NCBI GenBank assembly: GCA_031422315.1
Contig: JANOQN010000003.1
Location: 27,644-91,643 of the forward strand
Direction of reading: 5' to 3'
Length of the DNA: 64,000 nt
DNA from: JANNYA01 sp031422315
GTDB taxonomy: Bacteria > Pseudomonadota > Gammaproteobacteria > Xanthomonadales > SZUA-5
This document shows positions 1 to 7,638 of the stretch, piece by piece. Position numbers and translations under genes: made by a program. The stretch's first letter is position 1. Every line of letters begins with the position of its first letter. Below the pieces are notes generated by a model that was not told the origin of the DNA, did no database searches, and saw nothing but the letters and a program-made list of their open reading frames with translations.

Positions 1-249
1 GTCAAAGCCCGTAGCCAAGCGCTGGTCAGCGCAAAAGCAGCGCTGGAGGCCACTGAGGCCGGTTTTGAAGTCGGCACCCGCACGCTAGTTGACGTGCTTT
101 TAAGCCAGCAAATTTTGTTTCAAGCCGAACGCGATTACTCCAGAGCGCGGCATAACTACTTACTCAGCAAACTTCGCTTAAAATCCGCCGCTGGCACGAT
201 CACCCCGGCAGACTTAAATGACGTCAACGCGCTTTTGCAAGCAAAATAA
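1..249 (+). CDS. tolC: TolC-family type I secretion outer membrane protein, C-terminal part
   Basis: The window opens inside a reading frame that runs in frame 1 to a TAA at 247-249, giving the last 82 residues. The stretch with GTRTLVDVL, followed by a glutamine-rich helix and RHNYLLSKLRLK, matches the end of the second periplasmic alpha-helical hairpin of TolC-type outer membrane channels. These trimeric proteins form the exit duct for type I secretion and for RND or MFS efflux pumps. The N-terminus lies outside the window, so the overall length and signal peptide cannot be checked. A second, NodT-type outer membrane factor is present at 57.9-59.3 kb. Family assignment is fairly sure; tolC orthology rather than a paralogue is inference. 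Confidence 0.8.
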   Translation, partial: VKARSQALVSAKAALEATEAGFEVGTRTLVDVLLSQQILFQAERDYSRARHNYLLSKLRLKSAAGTITPADLNDVNALLQAK

Positions 250-300
250 CAAACTAGGCAAGCTAAATAACTTACCCAGCCGGCAACGCAGGCGCGCGTC

Positions 301-1359
301 ATGAAGTTCGTTGACGAAGCTAAAATCCACGTTTCCGCCGGCAAAGGCGGCGGTGGCGCGGTGAGTTTCCGGCGTGAGAAATTCATCCCGCTTGGTGGAC
401 CGGACGGCGGCGACGGTGGTGGCGGCGGATCGATTTATTTGCGCGCCGACGAAGGCTTAAACACGCTGGTCGATTTTCGCTATTTGCGCCGATTTAATGC
501 CGATAACGGCATCAAAGGCTCGAGTCGCCAGTGCAATGGAGCCTCTGGCGTTGATCTGATCGTGCGCGTGCCGGTTGGTACTCAGGTCAGCGATGTCGAC
601 ACCGATGAGATCATTGCCGATCTAACACTGCACGGGCAAACCGTGCTGGTAGCTCAGGGCGGTTTTGGCGGCAAAGGCAATATGCACTTTAAGAGCTCGA
701 CCAATCGCACGCCCATGCGCGCACTGCCGGGCACGGAAGGCGAAGAACGCGAATTGCAGTTGGAGCTTAAAGTGCTGGCCGATGTCGGTCTGTTGGGATT
801 TCCGAATGCTGGCAAAAGTACGTTAATTCGCTCGATTTCCGCCGCAACCCCGAAAGTAGCTGACTACCCATTTACCACCTTGCACCCAAATTTGGGCGTA
901 GTGCGCATGGAGATTGACCAAAGCTTTGTGGTGGCCGATATTCCCGGCATTATCGAAGGCGCAGCGGATGGCGCTGGGCTTGGCATAACCTTTTTGAAAC
1001 ACGTTCAGCGCACCGGTTTGCTTTGGCATATCGTCGATTTAGCGCCGTTTGATGAAACTCAAAAACCGGTGCAGCAGGTTCGCGCGATAGTCAAAGAGCT
1101 GGCGAAATTTGATCCAGAATTGAGCAACAAGCCGCGCTGGCTGGTGTTTAACAAGACCGATTTGTTAGACGAAAAAGAAGCAGAAAAGCGCGCAAAAGCG
1201 GCTGTGCGCACCCTGAAATGGACGGGACCTTGGTATCTGATATCCGGCTTAGCCAAAGCCAATCTCGACACACTGCTGTGGGATACCATGAAAACGCTCA
1301 ATGCCCGCGCAAAAACCGCCACGCCAGCTAGGTTCGAGCGATTTACCCCGCTCGATTGA
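301..1359 (+). CDS. obgE: Obg-family GTPase CgtA/ObgE
   Basis: Obg GTPase, a ribosome-associated essential protein linked to 50S subunit maturation and the stringent response. The 352-residue protein has the glycine-rich Obg fold first (about 1-158, with AGKGGGGAVSFRREK and the GGDGGGGG run), then the G domain. The G1 P-loop GFPNAGKST is at 166-174, the switch FTTLHPN follows near 191, G3 is DIPG near 214-217, and G4 is NKTD near 285. Length fits the proteobacterial form without a long acidic tail. The usual upstream neighbours rplU-rpmA are absent here; a tolC-like gene lies 51 bp upstream instead. The ATG at 301 is directly followed by the canonical MKFVDEA start. Confidence 0.97.
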   Translation: MKFVDEAKIHVSAGKGGGGAVSFRREKFIPLGGPDGGDGGGGGSIYLRADEGLNTLVDFRYLRRFNADNGIKGSSRQCNGASGVDLIVRVPVGTQVSDVDTDEIIADLTLHGQTVLVAQGGFGGKGNMHFKSSTNRTPMRALPGTEGEERELQLELKVLADVGLLGFPNAGKSTLIRSISAATPKVADYPFTTLHPNLGVVRMEIDQSFVVADIPGIIEGAADGAGLGITFLKHVQRTGLLWHIVDLAPFDETQKPVQQVRAIVKELAKFDPELSNKPRWLVFNKTDLLDEKEAEKRAKAAVRTLKWTGPWYLISGLAKANLDTLLWDTMKTLNARAKTATPARFERFTPLD

Positions 1360-1396
1360 AGCAACCATCGGATAATTCACGCAATTAGCACCTCAT

Positions 1397-1426
1397 TTGC
1401 GCGCTTTCTTAACTGATAGCGCGCAA
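1397..1426. repeat. Perfect 8-bp inverted repeat upstream of acpP
   Basis: TTGCGCGC (1397-1404) and GCGCGCAA (1419-1426) are perfect inverted arms around a 14-nt AT-rich centre, 38 bp after the obgE stop and about 95 bp before acpP. There is no T-run after it, so a rho-independent terminator is unlikely; an operator or mRNA structure is possible. Function is not shown by the sequence. Confidence 0.4.
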
Positions 1427-1520
1427 AGCGCTTCCAAGTTTTGAGCAATCGCCCTAAAATCCCCCCACGAATCCCACAATCTTTCTTTCACCCAATGTTC
1501 CCCGGAGGAACCGAACCATC

Positions 1521-1760
1521 ATGAGCAGCATCGAAGAACGCGTCAAAAAAGTAGTCATGAAGCAACTCAGCGTTAAAGAAGAGCAGGTCACGCTTAACGC
1601 CTCCTTTGCCGAAGACCTTGGCGCCGACTCGCTCGATCAAGTCGAGCTAGTGATGGAGCTAGAGAATGAGTTTAATTGCGAAATTCCTGACGAAGAAGCC
1701 GAAAAGATCACCAACGTCAAGCAAGCGGTTGAATACATTAAAGCGAACACCGCCGCTTAA
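1521..1760 (+). CDS. acpP: Acyl carrier protein
   Basis: Small acidic carrier of fatty-acyl intermediates, attached as thioesters to 4'-phosphopantetheine. The 79-residue protein is nearly standard length and contains the invariant ADSLDQVELVMELE segment; Ser37 of the DSL motif is the site modified by holo-ACP synthase. A strong ribosome binding site, GGAGGAA, sits about 12 nt before the ATG. A rho-independent terminator follows immediately, then fabF, the usual acpP partner in proteobacteria. The presence of that terminator suggests that acpP is made in excess over fabF, as expected for such an abundant protein. Assignment is secure. Confidence 0.98.
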   Translation: MSSIEERVKKVVMKQLSVKEEQVTLNASFAEDLGADSLDQVELVMELENEFNCEIPDEEAEKITNVKQAVEYIKANTAA

Positions 1761-1781
1761 TAGCGCATCCAAGCGACAAAA

Positions 1782-1809
1782 ACGGCGAGCCCAGCGGCTC
1801 GCCGTTTTT
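1782..1809 (+). terminator. Rho-independent terminator after acpP
   Basis: A perfect 10-bp GC-rich stem (left arm 1782-1791, right arm 1796-1805) with the four-base loop CAGC runs directly into a T-tract from 1805 to 1809. It starts 22 bp after the acpP stop codon and ends 51 bp before fabF. Transcription of fabF must come from read-through or from its own promoter. Confidence 0.9.
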
Positions 1810-1859
1810 GTTTGAGCTACCCCAAAAAATTCAGATTGATTTGAGTGAGGTCACGTCAC

Positions 1860-3098
1860 ATGAGCAAACGTCGCGTTGTAGTTACAGGCATGGGTATTGT
1901 TTCACCGGTCGGCAATACGCTTGCTGGCGCATGGCAAAATGTAGTGGATGGCGTGAGTGGCATCGGCCCAATCGCGCATTTGCAGGCCACCGAACTTGCC
2001 GTCAAATTCGGCGGTCCGATTCGGGACTTTGATCCGGCGGCCTATATTTCCCCGAAAGACGTCCGCAAAATGGATCCGTTTATTCATTACGGCATTGCCG
2101 CCGCCAGCGATGCGCTTAAAGACAGCGGCTTGGAAGTGACCGATGCCAATCGCGCCCGTATCGGCGTGGCTGTAGGTGCCGGCATTGGCGGCATTCACGG
2201 CATCGAAGCCACCTGCGAGATATACTTTAAATCCGGCCCAAAACGCATATCACCGTTCTTTGTGCCGAGCACCATTATCAATATGGCCGCTGGACATATT
2301 TCGATTCAATTTGGCCTGCGCGGCCCGAACATCGCCATCGTGACCGCCTGCACCACCGGCACCCACAATATCGGCATGGCCATGCGCTTAATTCAAGCGG
2401 GTGACGCTGACGCCATGCTGGCTGGCGGCACCGAACACGGCACCACCCCGACCTCAATGGGCGGATTTATCCAAGCGCGCGCGCTATCGGGCAGCACTGG
2501 CGATCCGACCAAGGCATCACGCCCGTGGGATCAGGATCGCGATGGCTTCGTGCTCAGCGATGGCGCTGGCATTTTGATGCTGGAAGAATTCGAACACGCC
2601 AAAGCACGCGGTGCCCGCATCTACGCTGAGCTAGTCGGCTTTGGTATGAGCGCCGACGCGCATCACATGACCGCACCGGTGGAAGATGGCTCCGGCGCAG
2701 CATTGGCGATGGACAACGCACTGAGAAACGCCGAGCTTGCGCCAGAGTCTGTGGATTACCTAAACGCGCACGCCACCTCCACGCCGATGGGCGACGCCGC
2801 TGAAGTGTGCGCCATCAAGCGCAGCCTGGGCGCACACGCGTACAAAACGATGGTCAGCTCGACCAAGAGCGTCACCGGCCATCTTTTGGGCGCTGCGGGC
2901 GGCGTTGAAGCTATTTTCAGCGCCTTAGCGATTCACCACGGCATTATTCCGCCGACCATGAACTTAGATAAAGCCTCACCCGACTGCGATTTGGACTTCG
3001 TGCCGAAAACCGCGCGCGAAAAGCCCATCAAAGTAGCGATGAGCAATTCGTTTGGATTTGGTGGCACGAATGGGACGCTGATATTTAGTAAGGTTTAG
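1860..3098 (+). CDS. fabF: 3-oxoacyl-[acyl-carrier-protein] synthase II (FabF)
   Basis: Condensing enzyme that elongates acyl-ACP with malonyl-ACP, cytosolic, type II fatty acid synthesis. From the ATG at 1860 the protein has 412 residues, the normal FabF length, and begins SKRRVVVTGMG. The catalytic triad and lysine are visible: Cys164 in TACTTGT, His304 in NAHATSTPMGD, Lys336 and His341 in TKSVTGHLLGAAG. The C-terminus carries NSFGFGGTN. A GTG at 1845 in the same frame would add five residues, but GAGTGAGG at about 1843-1850 looks like the ribosome binding site for the ATG, so 1860 is preferred. It forms the classic acpP-fabF pair. Confidence 0.97.
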   Translation: MSKRRVVVTGMGIVSPVGNTLAGAWQNVVDGVSGIGPIAHLQATELAVKFGGPIRDFDPAAYISPKDVRKMDPFIHYGIAAASDALKDSGLEVTDANRARIGVAVGAGIGGIHGIEATCEIYFKSGPKRISPFFVPSTIINMAAGHISIQFGLRGPNIAIVTACTTGTHNIGMAMRLIQAGDADAMLAGGTEHGTTPTSMGGFIQARALSGSTGDPTKASRPWDQDRDGFVLSDGAGILMLEEFEHAKARGARIYAELVGFGMSADAHHMTAPVEDGSGAALAMDNALRNAELAPESVDYLNAHATSTPMGDAAEVCAIKRSLGAHAYKTMVSSTKSVTGHLLGAAGGVEAIFSALAIHHGIIPPTMNLDKASPDCDLDFVPKTAREKPIKVAMSNSFGFGGTNGTLIFSKV

Positions 3099-3441
3099 GT
3101 TGAATTGAAATTGGCTATTGGAATGCAGTGCTAGGCTCGGCAATCCTGAGGCAGAATCTAGTTTTGTGAACTAGAATTTATTTCTGAGCTGAAGTTTGTG
3201 CAACGGCGATGCAAAAAGACGCGAGCGAACGCCGTTCTATTCAGCTAAAACAAGCTCTTTCTTTTAGACATAACTAATTGTTTTTAATTAAGTTTTGCTA
3301 GTTTTTTGATGGTTGATGCTAATCGCACTTCGCGCTTTTGCAAAATCCGAGCAGGTCGCAAACCCTTGCCGCTCGGATTTTGCAATACCGCAAAACATGC
3401 GCTCAATAAGCTTGCTGAAATCAACCAGCAGACCAAACAGC
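3099..3441. other. Intergenic region with a nested inverted repeat
   Basis: This 343-bp gap is AT-richer than its surroundings. It holds a possible two-part stem: AGCTGAA (3187-3193) pairs with TTCAGCT (3240-3246), and inside it AACGGCG (3202-3208) pairs with CGCCGTT (3230-3236). No T-run follows. An in-frame extension of the next gene upstream to 3313 is possible but lacks signal-peptide character. No other gene was seen. Confidence 0.35.
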
Positions 3442-6018
3442 ATGCGCCTAATTCAAACCCTTATTTTTGCCATTGCCTGCGCTAATGCAGCGCCATTGCT
3501 TGCCCAAACTGCCGGAGCTGACGGCCCGATCTCGCGTGACATCACTACGCAGTTAAAAGCCGAGCTAACGCGCGCATGCAAAAATTTGGACAACTCCCCG
3601 CTTATCACCACGCCGCCTTGTGTGGTCAACTTTCCTGCCCGGGTTATGGTCAATGGAACGCTAATTACCGGCGATATGCCGCCAATTATTGTTGATGATC
3701 GGCTTTGGGTCGAAGTGTCATCGTTGCTATCGGCGCTCAACTGGAACATCGCTTGGGACGGCGCTACGCGGCGCGTCACTTCAACGCGTGACGATTTTAT
3801 TATGCAGCTCACGCACGGTAGTCGAACCGTTAATCGCAAAGTCACGGGGTACAGCGCGCCTGCTTTTTTACTGGACGCAAGCATGACCCCTTTCGCATCC
3901 ATTCCGCGCGGAAAAACCCTGATACCGCTGGCTGCCATCGCTGATCTGACTGGCACTGATGTGAGCTGGAGTGCCAGTGATCGAACAGCAAGTATCACGC
4001 GCGGCACGCCGTATTTCTATGATCGCAAGCCGGATGGGTCAGGCGCTGACATCATGTTCAACAACATGCGCTATGTGGGCCCGGGTGGCAGCAGCGCGTG
4101 CGCCGCAGGCAGCAGTTTTGACTGGCGTGTGCGCTATTGTGTTGACAGCGCAAAATTTGCACTCGGCAATTTCCCTGAGCTGTTTCGCGCACGTGCTCGA
4201 GAACTCGGGTTTACGGATGCCAACAGCAATCGCTGGCCGATTGAGCAGCTGATCACCGTGATTGACAGTAGTGGGCTGCGCGGGCGCAACACCGAACAGG
4301 TCATCGCGGAATTTGAATCGCACACAGAAGTTTTTGGTTTGCCATTTGATAATCATGATATTTCAACCCCGGGTATGTTCTCCGTAACCGGTGGCAACCG
4401 AAAGGATTTTAAGCAATCTGAAGCTACCCTCCCGCCGTTTATTATGTCGGGCCGTCGCCAAACGGATCAGATGGTGCGCATGCTCTACGCCATGCTACCG
4501 AGCGATGTAACCAGCAAAGTCGCATTCTTGCAAGCGGATCGCGTTGCACAAAACCCGCGTGCTTATCTTGACTATATTCGCAGCAAAGAACGCGCCGTGC
4601 TGGTGGGCTCCTTCAAAGGCGCGCGCAGCATTGAAAGTGAGGCTGATGAGTTGCATCAAGCGCTGGTCACTCGGCATCAGCGCGAGTTATTTAAGCTGCG
4701 CAACACGCTAGCGCTGCTTAATTCAATGAACATTCCGGTATCAAACGTGCTGTATGGCATGGGCGATTCCAAAACCGTGTTCGCCAATGGCATTCGCAAC
4801 AGTCTGCAAGTTCGATTCAACAATATCCTCACCGCAGCTGGCTACGCGAACTTGATCGCTAATGGTTCGTCCAAACTGAGCTGGGGCGCTGATGAATTGC
4901 AAGCCTCTGCATTTGCTAAAGAATTGTCGAGCTATAAAGTGTTTGTCTACGCCAGCAATCCTGATGCGTTGCACGTATGGGATGCATTGGCCGATACCGA
5001 GACGCTGGTGCGAGAGAAAATCGGCACGATGAAACTAACGCGCGTGAATACGGCGGCTGAGGCTGATTTGAAAGTCTACATTTTGAATCGCGAGCCGAGC
5101 ATTGGCCTGAAAATTCTCAATCGAAACTTAAGCCCTGAAAATTGCCCGGCTGTAGCAGCTGGCAAACCACCGATCGACTGCAGAATTTCAAATGGTGCAA
5201 GTTGCATAGCGGGAACAACGGGTTGCAAACGCGTCTATTCTGACGATGGTCGCTTTAGTGATCGCACTTACACGGGCGATCGCGTCAGCTGGACCGTTGA
5301 AAATGCCGCGCAAGCCAGCCATGACCAAGCATTCGCCAGCAAACTTGCAGCAATTCCCGCAAGCGAGCGCGCTAGCAGCATCATTATTGACGCCCGCGTA
5401 CCCAACGGCGCTTGGAACAAAATCGGTGCGCCAGTCAGCACCGATTGGCTGATCTACTCGGCTTGGGGCACGTTTGCTAACAATTTTGGACTAGCGGTTG
5501 CGCAGGCCAAAGTACTGCACCATGCAAGAGCAGCTAGTTTGCCTGTCAACGTAGCTGCTAATTCGCGCCGCATGCTGCTTGAAGCAGTCGCACATGACGT
5601 ATATGCCAATGGGTTTTTCGAAGCTCAACGCGCCAGCTTTGAAACGACGCATCAGAGTTTTACCGAGCGCTTAGCCGCAATTGGCGTTAACTTCGTTCAT
5701 CAGCAGGGCTACAGCGCGAATGACACTGTCAAAGTTTTCACGCTGCTCAATACCCACGTCAATGAAAAAATGCGCGCACACTTCCCCACGCTGCCAGCGG
5801 GCACCAAGCTGCATGTCAGCGCACAGTTTTGGCGCACGTTTGAAAGCGCGGTGCATCTTTATCCGGTCGGCCCGGGCGAGCTGCTTACGCCCGGGTTGTA
5901 TCGCACCGATGCAAAGTTTGGCAACGCGCAGTCTATGGACAGCGTGCTTTCACCGCTGTTTCCAGCAACAGGTTCTGATGTAATCAATCGGATAACTTTG
6001 CAAAGCGCTTCGAACTAA
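3442..6018 (+). CDS. Exported DUF4127-like protein with copper-amine-oxidase-N-like domain
   Basis: A predicted exported protein of 858 residues. The ATG at 3442 gives a good signal peptide (MRLIQTLIFAIACANAAPLLA, cleavage after AQ); an earlier in-frame start at 3313 adds 43 residues without such character. Residues about 45-145 (VMVNGTLI, DDRLWVEVSSLLSAL, WDGATRRVT) resemble the copper amine oxidase N-terminal/stalk domain, a non-catalytic envelope module. The rest looks like DUF4127: a GADEL segment near the middle and, in the last third, SIIIDARVPNGAW followed by SAWGTFANNFGLAVAQA, which matches the DUF4127 NG...GWNT.GN.LG pattern. DUF4127 has no established biochemical role. It stands alone, with no operon partner. 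Domain calls were made by eye and are moderate. Confidence 0.55.
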   Translation: MRLIQTLIFAIACANAAPLLAQTAGADGPISRDITTQLKAELTRACKNLDNSPLITTPPCVVNFPARVMVNGTLITGDMPPIIVDDRLWVEVSSLLSALNWNIAWDGATRRVTSTRDDFIMQLTHGSRTVNRKVTGYSAPAFLLDASMTPFASIPRGKTLIPLAAIADLTGTDVSWSASDRTASITRGTPYFYDRKPDGSGADIMFNNMRYVGPGGSSACAAGSSFDWRVRYCVDSAKFALGNFPELFRARARELGFTDANSNRWPIEQLITVIDSSGLRGRNTEQVIAEFESHTEVFGLPFDNHDISTPGMFSVTGGNRKDFKQSEATLPPFIMSGRRQTDQMVRMLYAMLPSDVTSKVAFLQADRVAQNPRAYLDYIRSKERAVLVGSFKGARSIESEADELHQALVTRHQRELFKLRNTLALLNSMNIPVSNVLYGMGDSKTVFANGIRNSLQVRFNNILTAAGYANLIANGSSKLSWGADELQASAFAKELSSYKVFVYASNPDALHVWDALADTETLVREKIGTMKLTRVNTAAEADLKVYILNREPSIGLKILNRNLSPENCPAVAAGKPPIDCRISNGASCIAGTTGCKRVYSDDGRFSDRTYTGDRVSWTVENAAQASHDQAFASKLAAIPASERASSIIIDARVPNGAWNKIGAPVSTDWLIYSAWGTFANNFGLAVAQAKVLHHARAASLPVNVAANSRRMLLEAVAHDVYANGFFEAQRASFETTHQSFTERLAAIGVNFVHQQGYSANDTVKVFTLLNTHVNEKMRAHFPTLPAGTKLHVSAQFWRTFESAVHLYPVGPGELLTPGLYRTDAKFGNAQSMDSVLSPLFPATGSDVINRITLQSASN

Positions 6019-6072
6019 CTAAGCGGGTGTGCTTTAAGCAATGTCACTAACTTAAGCTAGCAACTAAAATTT

Positions 6073-6130
6073 CGTCACCCTGCGCGTAGTCGCAGGGTCC
6101 ATGGATTCTGCGACTGCGCGCACGGTGACG
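6073..6130. repeat. Palindromic intergenic repeat element
   Basis: A 22-nt left arm (6073-6094) and a 22-nt right arm (6109-6130) are inverted copies that match at 20 of 22 positions, separated by a 14-nt centre containing TCCATGGA. The outer arms begin CGTCACC and end GGTGACG. It lies between the DUF4127-like gene and the Fic remnant and resembles short interspersed palindromes found between proteobacterial genes. It has no T-run and is unlikely to be a simple terminator. Confidence 0.7.
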
Positions 6131-6161
6131 TGCGCCCCTTTCGCCTAAAGCAGGGTCAACC

Positions 6162-6371
6162 TGCTACCGCCTATTTGAGCTGCTGCCTTTGATGCCGCGA
6201 TTTAGCATTGATTTGGTTCGGCAAAAGCTAAGCATCAGCTTTCCCACTGCGAGCGCTGCGGTCAAAATACTGACCGATCTGGGCATAACTTCGGAGCTAA
6301 CCGGCCAAAAGAAAAACCGCCACTATAGTTATCAATGCTATATCGAATTGCTTTCTAGGCAGGAAAGTTAA
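6162..6371 (+). pseudogene. Remnant of a Fic-family protein (C-terminal winged-helix part)
   Basis: An open stretch reading LFELLPLMPRFSIDLV, then SFPTASAAVKILTDLGI, then LTGQKKNRHYSY and YIELLS matches the C-terminal winged-helix segment that follows the Fic domain in many Fic/DOC AMP-transferases. The Fic core with its HPFxxGNGR motif is missing: the frame is closed by a TGA at 6126, and the palindromic repeat at 6073-6130 sits where the rest of the gene should be. There is a TTG-ATG at 6189, so a short peptide could still be made, but the fragment is most likely a decayed gene end. No partner antitoxin is seen. Confidence 0.6.
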
Positions 6372-6487
6372 ACAGCTAAGATGGATTCAGTAGCGGCGAA
6401 TAACGCAATAGCATTAGTCAAAAAATTTGCGTGGATAGGAAAATTCGATACCGATTTTGAAGCAAATTTCCCTGACCACCCCAAACC

Positions 6488-7369
6488 CTAGCGCCTTCGA
6501 ACCGCCACACTCACCATCAAACCGATGGCCAACACCATAAAGCCAAGCGCCCACGGATTGTTAGCCGGTGCTGCCACTACCACACGCGGCGTGCCACCAG
6601 TGATCTGACCCGACGTGCCAAAGCGAACGTTGTCAATCGCAAAACCTGCTGGCTCCGCGCCGACCAAACTAAACAGCAGGCCTGCAATGGTTTCAGTGCG
6701 ATCTGCAGTTGCCAAGCCCAAAAACTCAATGCCGGTACCAATGTTTGAAACCGAGCCTATCACCGTGCCGTCGCGGCGGAATGCGGTGATTGCAGTGCCA
6801 CCTACAGCATTAAAAAAGCCGCCATCTAAGCCGACCGCCGCTTGGTTGCTACTAAAATGCATTGCGATCGCGCCGTTGAACAGCGGCGTGCCGGACAAAA
6901 TCGGCGAAGTCGGATTAGAGCCATCGTTTTGGATGAAAGCGTTCGGTGAGCTAGCTAATAAAGTAAGCGGATTGGTCGGCGCGCCCACTACGCAACCTGT
7001 TAACGCAGCGCCCGTGGGGCAAGTAGCCGCAGTACCCAAGGATTGCCCCGCGAAAAAGCCCTGAAACGTTACCGTAGGGGAACTAGCACCGCCGCCATAG
7101 CTCGCCGCTGGATAGACCGGGTTATTGGTGGCAAGCGGAAACTCAGAAAAGGTAATGCGGCCAGAGCCAGCGGTAAAATCAGCTGCGGTTACGCGAATAA
7201 TGCCAGCGCCTTGCGGCGCACCAATCAAACTATTGATCGAACGAACATCGCTGGGTTTGAGCGCCAAAGTGCCGCCGCTGTTGCTGGATGCGGACGGCAC
7301 TTGCGCCGAAGCCGTGCAGGCAGCCGCCAAAAATAAACTACTTGCGATGAAAGAAACTAATTTAGCCAT
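6488..7369 (-). CDS. Secreted protein with C-terminal sorting-like tail
   Basis: A 293-residue exported protein. The ATG at 7369 gives a signal peptide (MAKLVSFIASSLFLAAACTASA); a longer in-frame start at 7594 would bury this signal and is not preferred. The body is rich in Gly, Ala, Ser and Thr with few charges, typical of an extracellular beta-rich protein; RITFSEFP, GFFNAVGGTAITAF and GFAIDNVRFG suggest a lectin-like beta-sandwich as in many PEP-CTERM-type proteins. The end is NNPWALG, a hydrophobic helix and VAVRRR, the layout of an exosortase-type or related C-terminal sorting signal, though the classic PEP or IPTL motif is absent. No exosortase gene lies in this window. Function unknown. 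Confidence 0.65.
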   Translation of the reverse strand: MAKLVSFIASSLFLAAACTASAQVPSASSNSGGTLALKPSDVRSINSLIGAPQGAGIIRVTAADFTAGSGRITFSEFPLATNNPVYPAASYGGGASSPTVTFQGFFAGQSLGTAATCPTGAALTGCVVGAPTNPLTLLASSPNAFIQNDGSNPTSPILSGTPLFNGAIAMHFSSNQAAVGLDGGFFNAVGGTAITAFRRDGTVIGSVSNIGTGIEFLGLATADRTETIAGLLFSLVGAEPAGFAIDNVRFGTSGQITGGTPRVVVAAPANNPWALGFMVLAIGLMVSVAVRRR

Positions 7370-7638
7370 GATGGGTTGCGCTTCGGTTTTGAGAGGCTCA
7401 AATCTAGTTGATTTCTTTGTGCCTGCTAACCCCCCGAATGAGGGGGAATAGCGGAGCATCCAAATCACAAACCAAGTAAAAAGTCCTGAAAAAACAAGCA
7501 AGAATCCAGGCACCGAGCCTAATGTCATAATAAGTTGTCCGCTATTCCTAAGGCAACGCATCCAAAAAAGCGATGCGAAAACAGTTTCTGGCACACATCA
7601 TGCTAAAACGATTTCTTAGTCAAACTTAGTCCTCAACC

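Noticed and set aside
3453..4007. 184-codon open frame on the minus strand inside the DUF4127-like gene
   Set aside because: It mirrors a well-supported coding region with signal peptide and domain matches; no own motif or ribosome binding site.
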